Part shown: one piece after another, positions 22,850 to 30,984 of the stretch
How positions within the stretch are numbered: position 1 is the first letter of the stretch
Layout: each line of letters begins with the position of its first letter
Assembly: GCF_000497445.1 (NCBI RefSeq)
Contig: NZ_CM002285.1
Location: 7,003,149 to 7,036,540 of the forward strand
DNA length: 33,392 nucleotides
Reading direction: 5' to 3'
Source: Streptomyces roseochromogenus subsp. oscitans DS 12.976
GTDB lineage: Bacteria > Actinomycetota > Actinomycetes > Streptomycetales > Streptomycetaceae
Translations under genes and position numbers: made by a program
Notes under the pieces: generated by a model
What the model was told of the DNA's origin: nothing
Database searches by the model: none
Seen by the model: only the letters and a program-made list of their open reading frames with translations

Positions 22850-24114
22850 GCGGGCGCCGCCCCCTTCGGGCGCTGGGTGAGGGGGAACAGAGCGAACACA
22901 GCACTCGCGGCCAGCGCCGCGGCCGCCCCCGCAAGCGCCGCCCGGTCGCCCCACACCGTCCAGGCCGCGCCGAACAGCAGCGAGCAGGCGAACCGGGCGA
23001 GCGCCTGCCCGGTCTGTACGAGGGCCAGCCCGGACGAGCGCAGCACCTCCGGCACCCCGTCCGAGGCCGCCGCCATCAGCACCCCGTCGGTGGCCGCGTA
23101 GAAGGCGCCGTGCAGGGCGAGGACGACGTACGGCAGAGCGGATCCGTGCCACGCCGCGAGCAGCAGCGCGTACGCGACGAGCAGGGCACCGTGCCCGGCC
23201 ACGAACACGGACCACCGGCCCACCCGGTCGGCGAGCCGCCCGAGCGGTACCGCGAGCAGCAGGAAGGAGGCGGCCGTACCGAGCGGCAGCAAGGCGAACC
23301 ACCGGTCCGGCACACCCAGCCGGCGCTGAAGCAGCAGATAGACGAACGAGTCACTCACCGTGGCAAGCCCCAGCAACAGCGCGCACACAGCGATCCGCCG
23401 CAGCCCCCGCCGCCGCAACAGGCCCACCGCACCCCGCAGGGTGGGCCGCTCGACCGCGACCGCACCACCCCGCCCGCCCGGCACGAAGAGCACCAGCACC
23501 AGGACACCGGCCACCGCGACACAGAAGCTGACGGTGAACACGGCGTCGTACCCGTCCACCGTCGCCCGCAGGATCAGAAAGGCGACCAGCGGCCCGAGCA
23601 GCGCCCCGGCCGTGTCCATGGCCCGGTGCACCCCGAAGGCACGCCCCCGGGACTCGGCCGTACTCGACAACGAGATGAGGGCATCCCGCGGAGCGGTCCG
23701 CAGCCCTTTTCCCGTGCGGTCGGCGGCGAGGACCAGCCCGATCGGAGTCAGCGAATGAGCGACCAGCAGCAACGGCTTGCACACGGCGGAGATGCCGTAT
23801 CCGAACCCGGCGACCCACTTGTGCCGCCCACCACCCCGATCGGCGAGATGCCCGCCCACAAGCCGTACGACCGCCGAGAAGCCGTTGTAGACGCCGTCGA
23901 GCAGCCCGAACCCCAACGGCGACAGACCGAGCCCGGTGACCAGGTACAACGGCAGCACGGCGGTGACCATCTCACTCGACACGTCCGTCACCAGACTGAC
24001 CGTTCCGAGCGCGAACACGGTCGGGGCGATCGCGGCACGGCGCCGCCCGGCCACTGGCCGGGCGGCACCGTCCGCGGACGCCGGCGTGCTCGCGCGGCTG
24101 TCCGCTACGTACAC
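22846..24114 (-). CDS. MFS transporter
   Basis: A 422-residue inner-membrane protein with about twelve hydrophobic segments. The first transmembrane region reads VFALGTVSLVTDVSSEMVTAVLPLYLV, and the motif-A-like GGHLADRGGGRHKWVAGFGYG follows near residue 85. ADRTGKGLRTAPRDALISLSS and AFGVHRAMDTAGALLGPLVAFLIL are typical of a group of actinomycete and proteobacterial MFS carriers of unknown substrate. I chose GTG at 24114, which lies one base after the phosphoesterase stop (TGA-C-GTG); there is no separate ribosome site, so it depends on termination-reinitiation. The gene overlaps the TolB-like gene at its 3' end. The substrate is unknown; an organic phosphate or a product of the secreted phosphoesterase is an attractive guess only. 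Confidence 0.9.
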   Translation of the reverse strand: MYVADSRASTPASADGAARPVAGRRRAAIAPTVFALGTVSLVTDVSSEMVTAVLPLYLVTGLGLSPLGFGLLDGVYNGFSAVVRLVGGHLADRGGGRHKWVAGFGYGISAVCKPLLLVAHSLTPIGLVLAADRTGKGLRTAPRDALISLSSTAESRGRAFGVHRAMDTAGALLGPLVAFLILRATVDGYDAVFTVSFCVAVAGVLVLVLFVPGGRGGAVAVERPTLRGAVGLLRRRGLRRIAVCALLLGLATVSDSFVYLLLQRRLGVPDRWFALLPLGTAASFLLLAVPLGRLADRVGRWSVFVAGHGALLVAYALLLAAWHGSALPYVVLALHGAFYAATDGVLMAAASDGVPEVLRSSGLALVQTGQALARFACSLLFGAAWTVWGDRAALAGAAAALAASAVFALFPLTQRPKGAAPA

Positions 24115-24115
24115 G

Positions 24116-25003
24116 TCAGGACGCCCAGATGCCGGTGATGTCCTGGGCGGAGTCCGCGTTGCCCGCGTGCGAGGTCAGCCCCTGGGTGTCCTCCAGGGTG
24201 CGCAGCAGGTCGTAGTGGTTGTACGTGGTCGAGCTGGACGACCCGGCCGTGACCGGCTGCCCGTACAGCACGGTCGGGATCCGGTTCCCGCTCAGCCGGT
24301 TGTCCTCGTCGAAGGTGACGACGAGCAGGCTGTTGTGGGTCTTGGCCCAACTCGCGTAGCCGCCCAGGTTGTTCTTCAGCCAGGTGTCACCGGTGGACAC
24401 CGAGCAGTCGTGCATGTCGCTGCACAGGTTGGGGACCACGTACGACATCTGGGGCAGCGTCGAGTAGTCCGTCGGGAACTGGTCGAACGTCATGGCGCTC
24501 GACGTCGGCACGTTGCTGAACCCGAACCACGGGTTGTGCTTCTGGGCGTAGTCGCCGCTGCTGCACGAGGTGTCGCCCTGGCCGGGCAGATCCTCGTTGT
24601 AGCTGGCCCAGGTGCGGCCGGCGTCGATCACCTCGGACGCCAGGTTCGGGGCCGACGAGAAGCCCGGGTCGACACAGCTGTCATCCGTGATCCCCTGCGT
24701 CGAACCGGAGAACATCGCGTAGTAGTTGGGCTGGCTCGGGTGGGTCTCGGCGTACGACTGCGTCAGGTTGGCACCTCCCGACTTCAGCGAGTTGATGTAC
24801 GGGGCGCTGGAGGAGCCGATGACCTGGCTGTACGCGTGGTTCTCGAAGACCACGACGACCACGTGATCCGGAGTCGGCACGGCGCCCGCGGCGTGCGCGG
24901 ACTCTGCGCCGATCCCGGTCCACAGCCCGATCGCGGCCGCGGCGAGGGCCGTTGAGGACGCCACGACGGTACGGGCACGGCGGTACACGGAACTGCCGGA
25001 CAC
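24116..25003 (-). CDS. Secreted phosphoesterase / acid phosphatase (PF04185, SapM-like)
   Basis: A 295-residue exported hydrolase. After a Sec signal (VVASSTALAAAAIGLWTGIGAESAHA, about residues 12-38) the chain begins with the family signature TPDHVVVVVFENHAYSQVIGSSSAPYINSL, then NLTQSYAETHPSQPNYYAMFSGSTQGITDDSC. Further on, SYVVPNLCSDMHDCS, LLVVTFDEDNR and TTYNHYDLLRTLED carry the conserved metal and catalytic Asp/His residues. Relatives include mycobacterial SapM, which removes phosphate from PI3P, and phospholipase C-like enzymes. The GTG at 25003 has GGAGG six bases upstream; a start 19 codons earlier adds a non-signal-like tail. It heads a coupled operon with the MFS and TolB-like genes. 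A PHO box lies 86-107 bp upstream, predicting induction at low phosphate. Confidence 0.93.
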   Translation of the reverse strand: MSGSSVYRRARTVVASSTALAAAAIGLWTGIGAESAHAAGAVPTPDHVVVVVFENHAYSQVIGSSSAPYINSLKSGGANLTQSYAETHPSQPNYYAMFSGSTQGITDDSCVDPGFSSAPNLASEVIDAGRTWASYNEDLPGQGDTSCSSGDYAQKHNPWFGFSNVPTSSAMTFDQFPTDYSTLPQMSYVVPNLCSDMHDCSVSTGDTWLKNNLGGYASWAKTHNSLLVVTFDEDNRLSGNRIPTVLYGQPVTAGSSSSTTYNHYDLLRTLEDTQGLTSHAGNADSAQDITGIWAS

Positions 25004-25058
25004 ATCAACCTCCGGGTAGGGGACGGGGCTGGCGGTGCGGACAGAGCATGCACACGCC

Positions 25059-25110
25059 AATATGCCCTCGCCTCACGGCACCCAACCGGGATGGTGAAGA
25101 TCGGATGAAC
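25059..25110 (-). promoter_or_regulatory. PHO-box candidate and promoter of the phosphoesterase operon
   Basis: On the minus strand two 11-bp direct repeats abut: GTTCATC-CGAT (25110-25100) and CTTCACC-ATCC (25099-25089). Both fit the Streptomyces PhoP repeat unit (GTTCACC plus four bases). A -10-like CATATT follows at 25064-25059, 24 bp further on, so the second repeat unit would cover the -35 region, as in known PhoP-activated promoters. That PhoP acts here is inferred. Confidence 0.65.
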
Positions 25111-25153
25111 TACTGCCGCCGACGGTCCCAGCCGCGTACGGCCGGAAGAGGAC

Positions 25154-25248
25154 GCGGCGGGTGGTGTCCGCCCGCGGCGGCCGGCGAAAAGACCGGACAC
25201 CCCACAACAAAACAGCCCGCCGGCCCGAGGACGGACACCACCCACCGC
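25154..25248. repeat. Long nested inverted repeat between divergent phosphoesterase and glnE
   Basis: Outer arms GGGTGGTGTCCG (25159-25170) and CGGACACCACCC (25232-25243) are perfect over 12 bp and extend by GCGG/CCGC past a mismatch. Inner arms GGCCGGCG (25179-25186) and CGCCGGCC (25218-25225) are perfect over 8 bp around an A- and C-rich 31-base loop. The position between divergent genes argues against a simple terminator. Confidence 0.85.
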
Positions 25249-25288
25249 GGCACCGACTCCCCCCGCCGTAGGCGCGACCCAAACCACG

Positions 25289-25591
25289 ACGCACCCGCGG
25301 AGGGTGCCGTGGGCATCCGGCGATGCATCTGCGCAGGGTGCTGAGGGCATCTGGCGACGCACTCGCGGGGGGCATCCGAGGACGCACTCGCGGAGGGTGC
25401 TGCGGGCATCCGGTGATGCACCTACGCAGGGTGCTGAGGGCATCTGGCGATGCATCTGCGCAGGGCGCTGCGGGCATCTGGCGACGCACTCGCGGGGGGC
25501 ATCCGAGGACGCACTCGCGGAGGGCGCCGCGGGCATCCCGCGACGTACCCGCCGAGGCCGCCGCAGGCGTCCCGCGGCGCACCCGCAGACG
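25289..25591. repeat. 34-bp tandem minisatellite, nine units plus a partial one, upstream of glnE
   Basis: Units start at 25289, 25323, 25357, 25382, 25416, 25450, 25484, 25509 and 25543, with a 15-bp remnant to 25591. The typical unit is 34 bp, starting ATGCATCTGCGCAGGG or ACGCACTCGCGGAGGG and ending GGGCATCTGGCG. Units 3 and 7 are identical 25-bp versions with the same 9-bp deletion. Units 1-4 and 5-8 line up at an offset of 127 bp, so a four-unit block was duplicated. Because 34 is not divisible by three, no frame carries a stable peptide repeat; this is non-coding. It ends 54 bp before the glnE ATG. Confidence 0.93.
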
Positions 25592-25645
25592 ACTGGTCCG
25601 GTTAGGCTCTCGCCAGGGCGACCGAGATCCAAGGGGAGGCCAGCC

Positions 25646-28600
25646 ATGACGCCGGGCCGCAGAAGCAGCACCTTCACCCGCCTGCTCCGACACGGCTTCA
25701 CCGACCCCTCCGCCGCAGAGCGCCTCCTGGACGGCCCGGAACTCGCCCCCGTCCGCGACGACCCGGTCCTCCTGGAAGCCCTCGGCGCCACCGCCGACCC
25801 CGACCTGGCCCTGCACGGCCTCGTCCGCCTCCTGGAGGCCCAGGACGGCCCCACGGCCCACCGCGAACTGCTGGACACCCTCATCGCGGCCAAGCCCCTC
25901 CGCGACCGCCTCCTGGGTGTCCTCGGCGCCTCCGCCGCCCTCACCGACCACCTGGCCCGCCACCCGGCAGACTGGCAGGCCCTGGTTATGTACGAGCCGC
26001 AGGACCTGCACCCGGGCCTCATGGAGTTCGAGCGCGGCCTGGCCGGCGCCACCGACCCCGTCTCCCTGCGCGTGGCCTACCGCCGCTGCCTCCTCTCCAT
26101 CGCCGCCCGAGACGTCTGCGGCACCACGGACGTCGCCGAGACGGCCGCCGAACTGGCGGACCTCGCCACCGCCACCCTCCGCACGGCCCTCGCCATAGCG
26201 CAGGCACACGCCCCCGAGGACGCCGCCGCCTGCCGCCTCGCGGTGATCGCGATGGGCAAGTGCGGCGGCCACGAGCTGAACTACGTCTCCGATGTGGACG
26301 TGATCTTCGTAGCGGAGGCAACCGAAGCCACCACCGAAGCCAAGGCACTCACCTCGGCCACCCGCCTCGCCTCGCACCTCATGAGGATCTGCTCGGAGAC
26401 GACCGTCGAGGGCTCCATCTGGCCGGTGGACGCCAACCTCCGCCCCGAGGGCCGCAACGGCCCCCTCGTCCGCACCCTCTCCTCCCACCTCGCCTACTAC
26501 CAACGCTGGGCGAAAACCTGGGAGTTCCAAGCCCTGCTCAAGGCCCGCCCGGTGGCCGGCGACGCGGACCTGGGCCAGGCGTACATCGACGCACTGGAAC
26601 CCATGGTCTGGACGGCGGCGGAACGCGACAACTTCGTACCGGATGTCCAGAAAATGCGCCGCAGGGTCGTGGAAAACATCCCCGCGTCCGAGATCGAAAG
26701 AGAACTCAAACTGGGCCCGGGCGGCCTCCGGGACGTCGAATTCGCCGTCCAGCTCCTCCAGTTGGTCCACGGCCGCACCGACCAGAGCCTCCGCAGCGGC
26801 ACCACCCTGGACGCCCTCCAGGCGCTGGCCGCCGGAGGCTACGTCGGCCGCGAGGACGCCGCCCGCCTCGACGAGGCGTACCGCTTCCTGCGCAGCATGG
26901 AGCACCGCATCCAGCTCTACCGCCTGCGCCGCACCCACCTGGTCCCCGTGGCCGAGGAGGACCAGCGGCGCCTGGGCCGCTCCCTGGGCCTGCGCACGGA
27001 CCCGGCGGCGGAGCTGATCCGGGAATGGAAGCGGCACACGGGCGTCGTACGCAGACTCCACGAGAAACTCTTCTACCGCCCGCTCCTGGACGCCGTCGCC
27101 CAGCTCGCCCCCGGCGAGGCCCGCCTGAGCCTCGAAGCGGCCCGCGCACGCCTGGTCGCCCTGGGCTACGCCGACCCGGCAGCGGCCCTGCGCCACCTGG
27201 AGGCCCTGGCCTCGGGCGTGACCCGTAAGGCAGCCATCCAGCGCACCCTCCTCCCCGTCCTCCTCGGCTGGTTCGCCGACTCGGCGGACCCGGACGCGGG
27301 CCTGCTGAACTTCCGCAAGGTCTCGGACGCGCTGGGCAAGACCCCCTGGTACCTGCGCCTGCTGCGCGACGAGGGCGCCGCGGCCGAGAACCTCGCCCGC
27401 GTCCTCTCGGCGGGCCGCCTCGCCCCCGACCTCCTCATGCGCGCCCCCGAGGCGGTGGCCCTGCTGGGCGACGGTGACGGCACCGGCATGCGCGGAGCCG
27501 GCCTGGCGCCCCGCGAGCGCGCCCCCCTGGAGCAGGAGATCCTGGCCGCAGTGGGCCGCGCGGAGAACGCCGAGCAGGCCGTCACCGCGGCCCGTGGCGT
27601 ACGCCGCCGCGAACTGTTCCGCACCGCGGCCGCCGACATCGTCGGCTCCTACGGCACCGAGACCAGCCCCGCCGAGGCCGACCAGGGCGCCCTGGTGGAC
27701 CGGGTCGGCGCGGCGGTCTCCGACCTCACCGCCGCCACCCTGGCGGGCACGCTGCGCGCGGTGGTCCGGGAGGGCTGGGGCGAGACGCTCCCCACCCGCT
27801 TCGCGATGATAGGGATGGGCCGGTTCGGCGGCCACGAGCTGGGCTACGGCTCCGACGCGGACGTCGTCTTCGTGCACGAACCGCAGGACGGCGTGGACGA
27901 GCACGAGGCCGCCGCCGCCGCGAACAAGGTCGTCGCCGAGATGCGCCGCCTGCTCCAGCTGCCCAGCGCCGACCCGCCGCTGCTCATCGACGCCGACCTG
28001 CGCCCGGAGGGCAAGTCGGGCCCACTGGTGCGCACCCTGAAGGCGTACGAGGCGTACTACCGCCGCTGGTCCCTGGTCTGGGAGTCCCAGGCGCTGCTGC
28101 GCGCGGAACCGGTGGCCGGGGACGAGGACCTGGGCCGCCGCTTCACAGCACTGATCGACCCGCTGCGCTATCCGCGGCACGGCCTGGCGGAGGACGCCGT
28201 CCGCGAGATCCGCCGGCTGAAGGCCCGTATGGAGTCCGAGCGCCTCCCGCGCGGCGCCGACCCGAAGCTGCACACCAAGCTGGGCCCGGGCGGCCTGTCC
28301 GACGTCGAGTGGACCGTCCAGCTCTTCCAGCTCCGGCACGGCTGGGACCACCCCGGCCTGCGCACCACCCGCACCCGCGAGGCGCTGTCCGCCGCCCGCG
28401 AGGCCGGGCTGCTGTCGGCCGAGGAAGCGGAGATCCTGGACGAGGCCTGGGTACTGGCCACCCGGGTGCGCAACGCGGTGATGCTGGTACGCGGCCGGGC
28501 CGGGGACACCTTTCCCACCGAGCCCCGCGAGCTGTCCGCCGTGGGCCGCTACCTGGGCTACGGCGCAGGTCACGCGGGAGACATGCTGGACGCGTACCGC

Positions 28601-28660
28601 CGCACCACGCGCAGGGCGCGCACGGTGGTGGAGGAACTGTTCTACGGTGACGGAACGTGA
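25646..28660 (+). CDS. glnE: Bifunctional glutamine synthetase adenylyltransferase / adenylyl-removing enzyme (GlnE)
   Basis: A 1004-residue cytoplasmic enzyme that adenylylates and de-adenylylates glutamine synthetase I in response to nitrogen status. Two nucleotidyltransferase domains are evident: the N-terminal (adenylyl-removing) with IAMGKCGGHELNYVSDVDVIFV at about residue 203 and VDANLRPEGRNGPLVRTL, and the C-terminal (adenylylating) with IGMGRFGGHELGYGSDADVVFVHEP at about 722 and IDADLRPEGKSGPLVRTL. Each is followed by its helical GlnD-like segment (KLGPGGLRDVEFAVQLLQL and KLGPGGLSDVEWTVQLFQL). The size is normal for actinobacteria. The ATG at 25646 has GGGGAGG six bases upstream. The frame stays open further upstream, but only through the tandem repeat. 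Substrate GS-I (glnA) lies outside the window; glnA2 is 6 kb away. Confidence 0.97.
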   Translation: MTPGRRSSTFTRLLRHGFTDPSAAERLLDGPELAPVRDDPVLLEALGATADPDLALHGLVRLLEAQDGPTAHRELLDTLIAAKPLRDRLLGVLGASAALTDHLARHPADWQALVMYEPQDLHPGLMEFERGLAGATDPVSLRVAYRRCLLSIAARDVCGTTDVAETAAELADLATATLRTALAIAQAHAPEDAAACRLAVIAMGKCGGHELNYVSDVDVIFVAEATEATTEAKALTSATRLASHLMRICSETTVEGSIWPVDANLRPEGRNGPLVRTLSSHLAYYQRWAKTWEFQALLKARPVAGDADLGQAYIDALEPMVWTAAERDNFVPDVQKMRRRVVENIPASEIERELKLGPGGLRDVEFAVQLLQLVHGRTDQSLRSGTTLDALQALAAGGYVGREDAARLDEAYRFLRSMEHRIQLYRLRRTHLVPVAEEDQRRLGRSLGLRTDPAAELIREWKRHTGVVRRLHEKLFYRPLLDAVAQLAPGEARLSLEAARARLVALGYADPAAALRHLEALASGVTRKAAIQRTLLPVLLGWFADSADPDAGLLNFRKVSDALGKTPWYLRLLRDEGAAAENLARVLSAGRLAPDLLMRAPEAVALLGDGDGTGMRGAGLAPRERAPLEQEILAAVGRAENAEQAVTAARGVRRRELFRTAAADIVGSYGTETSPAEADQGALVDRVGAAVSDLTAATLAGTLRAVVREGWGETLPTRFAMIGMGRFGGHELGYGSDADVVFVHEPQDGVDEHEAAAAANKVVAEMRRLLQLPSADPPLLIDADLRPEGKSGPLVRTLKAYEAYYRRWSLVWESQALLRAEPVAGDEDLGRRFTALIDPLRYPRHGLAEDAVREIRRLKARMESERLPRGADPKLHTKLGPGGLSDVEWTVQLFQLRHGWDHPGLRTTRTREALSAAREAGLLSAEEAEILDEAWVLATRVRNAVMLVRGRAGDTFPTEPRELSAVGRYLGYGAGHAGDMLDAYRRTTRRARTVVEELFYGDGT

Positions 28661-28673
28661 GGGATCACGCGTA

Positions 28674-28694
28674 GTCGCTGGTCGCTGGTCGCTA
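28674..28694. repeat. Three 7-bp tandem repeats between glnE and the PAP2 gene
   Basis: GTCGCTG at 28674-28680 and 28681-28687, then GTCGCTA at 28688-28694, whose last three bases form the stop codon of the minus-strand PAP2 gene. Convergent genes end 31 bp apart here; no clear terminator hairpin is visible. Confidence 0.85.
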
Positions 28695-29570
28695 GGACGC
28701 TGGGGCCGCGGCCGGTTCGGGTTCGAGTACCCGGGTCGGTACGACTCGCGGCAGCCGGTACGGCAGCGCGCCGTACCACACCCGGGCCACGGTGAAACCG
28801 AACGCCAGGCACAGCACACCGCCCACCGCGTCCAGCCAGAAGTGGTTGGCGGTGGCAACGATGACCAGCAGGGTGGTCGCCGGGTACAGCAGGCCCAGCA
28901 TCCGCACCCAGGGCACGGACGCCAGCGTGAAGATCGTCAGCCCGCACCACATCGACCAGCCGATGTGCATCGACGGCATCGCGGCGTACTGGTTCGACAT
29001 GTGCTTGAGGTCGCCGGAGGCCATCGAGCCCCATGTGTGGTGCACCAGGACCGTGTCCACGAAGTGCCCGTCGCGCATCAGCCGGGGTGGGGCGAGCGGG
29101 AACAGGTAGTAACCGAGCAGGGCCACACCCGTCGTCGCGAACAGCACCAGCCGGGCCGCCGCGTAGCGGCCTGGATGCCATCGGTACAGCCACACCAGGA
29201 CACCGATCGTGATGATGAAGTGCAGTGTGGCGTAGTAGTAGTTCATCCCGATGATCAACCAAGTCACCGAGTTGAGCGTGTGGTTGACCGACTGCTCGAC
29301 GGCGATGCCCAGATGGTGCTCGACCCGCCAGATCCAGTCCGCGTTGCGCAGTGCCTCGGCCTTCTGTTCCGGGACCGCGTTGCGGATCAGCGAGTACGTC
29401 CAGTAACTCACCGCGATCAGAAGGATCTCGAACCACAACCTGGGCCGCCGCGGAGACCGCAGCCGGCCCAGCACACCCGGCAGACCCCCTCGGTCGTGCT
29501 CACCCGTGACGAGCCGCGGAACGGCCACTTCCTCGCGACCTTCCTGCTCTGTCACGGTCGAGTCACTCAT
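28692..29570 (-). CDS. PAP2-superfamily membrane protein (inositolphosphotransferase/Aur1-like)
   Basis: A 292-residue polytopic membrane protein with about six hydrophobic segments after a charged N-terminus. The PAP2 motifs are present: the region YYLFPLAPPRLMRDGHF (motif 1-like), AAMPSMHIGWSMWCG (motif 2, P-S-M-H) and ANHFWLDAVGGVLCLAFG (motif 3, H ... D). This arrangement belongs to the PF14378-type group related to Aur1/inositol-phosphoryl transferases and lipid phosphatases, which act on lipid phosphates at the outer face. The ATG at 29570 follows a region without a strong ribosome site; a GTG two codons earlier is possible. It lies 68 bp downstream of malR on the same strand and may be reached by malR transcripts. 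The substrate is unknown. Confidence 0.9.
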   Translation of the reverse strand: MSDSTVTEQEGREEVAVPRLVTGEHDRGGLPGVLGRLRSPRRPRLWFEILLIAVSYWTYSLIRNAVPEQKAEALRNADWIWRVEHHLGIAVEQSVNHTLNSVTWLIIGMNYYYATLHFIITIGVLVWLYRWHPGRYAAARLVLFATTGVALLGYYLFPLAPPRLMRDGHFVDTVLVHHTWGSMASGDLKHMSNQYAAMPSMHIGWSMWCGLTIFTLASVPWVRMLGLLYPATTLLVIVATANHFWLDAVGGVLCLAFGFTVARVWYGALPYRLPRVVPTRVLEPEPAAAPAS

Positions 29571-29638
29571 AGGCACAGAGTCTGCCAGAAAAGCCTTCCT
29601 CGCCAGATCATCCCAAGGTCGGGTCCGCCCCGCACGTT

Positions 29639-30673
29639 CTACGACGTACGGACGACATTCGGCGCCGAAGCGGTCGAACCGCGCACCACCAACTCCGGCA
29701 TGAACACGAACTCACTGTGCGGCGCGGGCGTCCCGCCGATCTCCTCCAGCAACGTACGCACCGCGGCCTGCCCCATCGCCGGCACCGGCTTGCGGACCGT
29801 GGTCAGCGGCGGATCGGTGAAGGCGATCAGCGGGGAGTCGTCGAAGCCGACCACCGACACATCCCGGGGCACCTCCAGCCCCCGCTGCCGGGCCGCCCTT
29901 ATCGCACCGAGCGCCATCATGTCGCTGGCACACACCACGGCCGTACAGCGCCGCTCGATCAGTGCCGTGGCCGCCGCCTGGCCGCCCTCCAGCGTGTACA
30001 GCGAGTGCTGGATCAGCTCGGTCTCGATCGTCTCGGCGGCGAGCCCCAGCTGGTCGTGCACGGCCCGCACGAAGCCCTCGATCTTGCGCTGCACCGGCAC
30101 GAACCGCTTCGGCCCGAGCGCGAGCCCGATCCGGGTGTGCCCCAGCGACACCAGGTGGGTCACGGCGAGCGTCATCGCGGCCCGGTCGTCGGGGGAGATG
30201 AACGGCGCCTGCACCTTCGGCGAGAACCCGTCCACCAGTACGAACGGCACGCCCTGCGCCCGCAGCCGCTCGTAGCGCTGCATGTCGGCGGTGGTGTCCG
30301 CGTGCAGCCCGGAGACATAGATGATCCCGGCGACCCCGCGGTCCACGAGCATCTCGGTCAGCTCGTCCTCGGTCGACCCGCCCGGCGTCTGCGTGGCGAG
30401 CACCGGCGTATAGCCCTGGCGGGTGAGCGCCTGGCCGATGACCTGGGCCAGTGCCGGGAATATCGGGTTCTCCAGCTCCGGCGTGATCAGCCCGACCAGC
30501 CCCTCGCTGCGCTGCCGCAGCCGCACCGGGCGCTCGTAGCCGAGGACGTCCAGCGCGGCGAGCACGGACTGGCGGGTGGTGGCGGCGACGCCCGGCTTCC
30601 CGTTGAGGACCCGGCTGACGGTCGCTTCGCTCACCCCCGCCTGCGCAGCGATGTCGGCAAGCCGTGTGGTCAC
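29639..30673 (-). CDS. malR: MalR, LacI-family repressor of the maltose/maltodextrin operon
   Basis: A 344-residue regulator. The N-terminal helix-turn-helix TRLADIAAQAGVSEATVSRVLNGKPGVAATTRQSVLAALDVLGYERP is classic LacI. A periplasmic-binding-protein-like sensor domain follows (LVGLITPELENPIFPALAQVIGQAL, GIIYVSGLHADT, AVVCASDMMALGAIRAARQRG, VSVVGFDDSPLIAFTDPPLTTVRKP). It matches Streptomyces MalR nearly throughout. I chose GTG 30673 because the helix-turn-helix then starts at residue 4, as in the family, and because the 31 codons above it have third-base G+C near 56 percent, unlike the rest of the gene. A competing ATG at 30766 has a very good GAGGGAG ribosome site. Divergent from malE, with CTTGCA operator motifs between. 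Maltose or maltodextrins should relieve repression. Confidence 0.95.
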   Translation of the reverse strand: MTTRLADIAAQAGVSEATVSRVLNGKPGVAATTRQSVLAALDVLGYERPVRLRQRSEGLVGLITPELENPIFPALAQVIGQALTRQGYTPVLATQTPGGSTEDELTEMLVDRGVAGIIYVSGLHADTTADMQRYERLRAQGVPFVLVDGFSPKVQAPFISPDDRAAMTLAVTHLVSLGHTRIGLALGPKRFVPVQRKIEGFVRAVHDQLGLAAETIETELIQHSLYTLEGGQAAATALIERRCTAVVCASDMMALGAIRAARQRGLEVPRDVSVVGFDDSPLIAFTDPPLTTVRKPVPAMGQAAVRTLLEEIGGTPAPHSEFVFMPELVVRGSTASAPNVVRTS

Positions 30674-30790
30674 GGCACCGGACTGTACCGGTCGTATGCC
30701 GCCTTGCACACCGACGGGACGCCGTGCACGAGCGGCCGGACGGCCCGCCCTGGGTTGCTGCCTCATCGGGCTCCCTCGAAAGTGATGGCG

Positions 30791-30885
30791 GCAAGAGCTT
30801 GCAGAGTCTTGCACAAGTCTCCTGTGGCCGCTGAGCGGTAACGACAGGGTAACCATCGTGTTCCCTTGCACTTTTTTTCTGCAAG
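30791..30885. promoter_or_regulatory. MalR operator motifs between malR and malE
   Basis: CTTGCAG at 30798-30804, CTTGCAC at 30808-30814 and 30865-30871, and the inverted CTGCAAG at 30879-30885. GCAAG-AG-CTTGC at 30791-30802 is a perfect 12-bp palindrome. CTTGCAG repeats are, as I recall, the reported MalR binding motif in S. coelicolor. Two clusters about 65 bp apart could control the divergent promoters separately or through a loop. Confidence 0.75.
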
Positions 30886-30984
30886 GTCTTTCGCAGCGCT
30901 TACAACGCTGTTACGTTCCTGGTCGCCCGGCGGCCGCGACGGCGCAGTCGGCATCACACGGGCTTTCACCCTCAAGGAGAACTC

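Noticed and set aside
25154..25248. Rho-independent terminator
   Set aside because: It lies between divergently transcribed genes and lacks a U-tract on either side, so it does not follow any gene's 3' end.
25289..25591. CRISPR array
   Set aside because: The 34-bp units are contiguous with no unique spacers, have internal variation, and no cas genes are present.
25073..28858. A 1261-codon minus-strand open frame across glnE and the tandem repeats
   Set aside because: It is antisense to a clear GlnE, is rich in Gly/Ala/Val/Gln in the pattern produced by reverse-complement high-GC coding sequence, and shows no motif.
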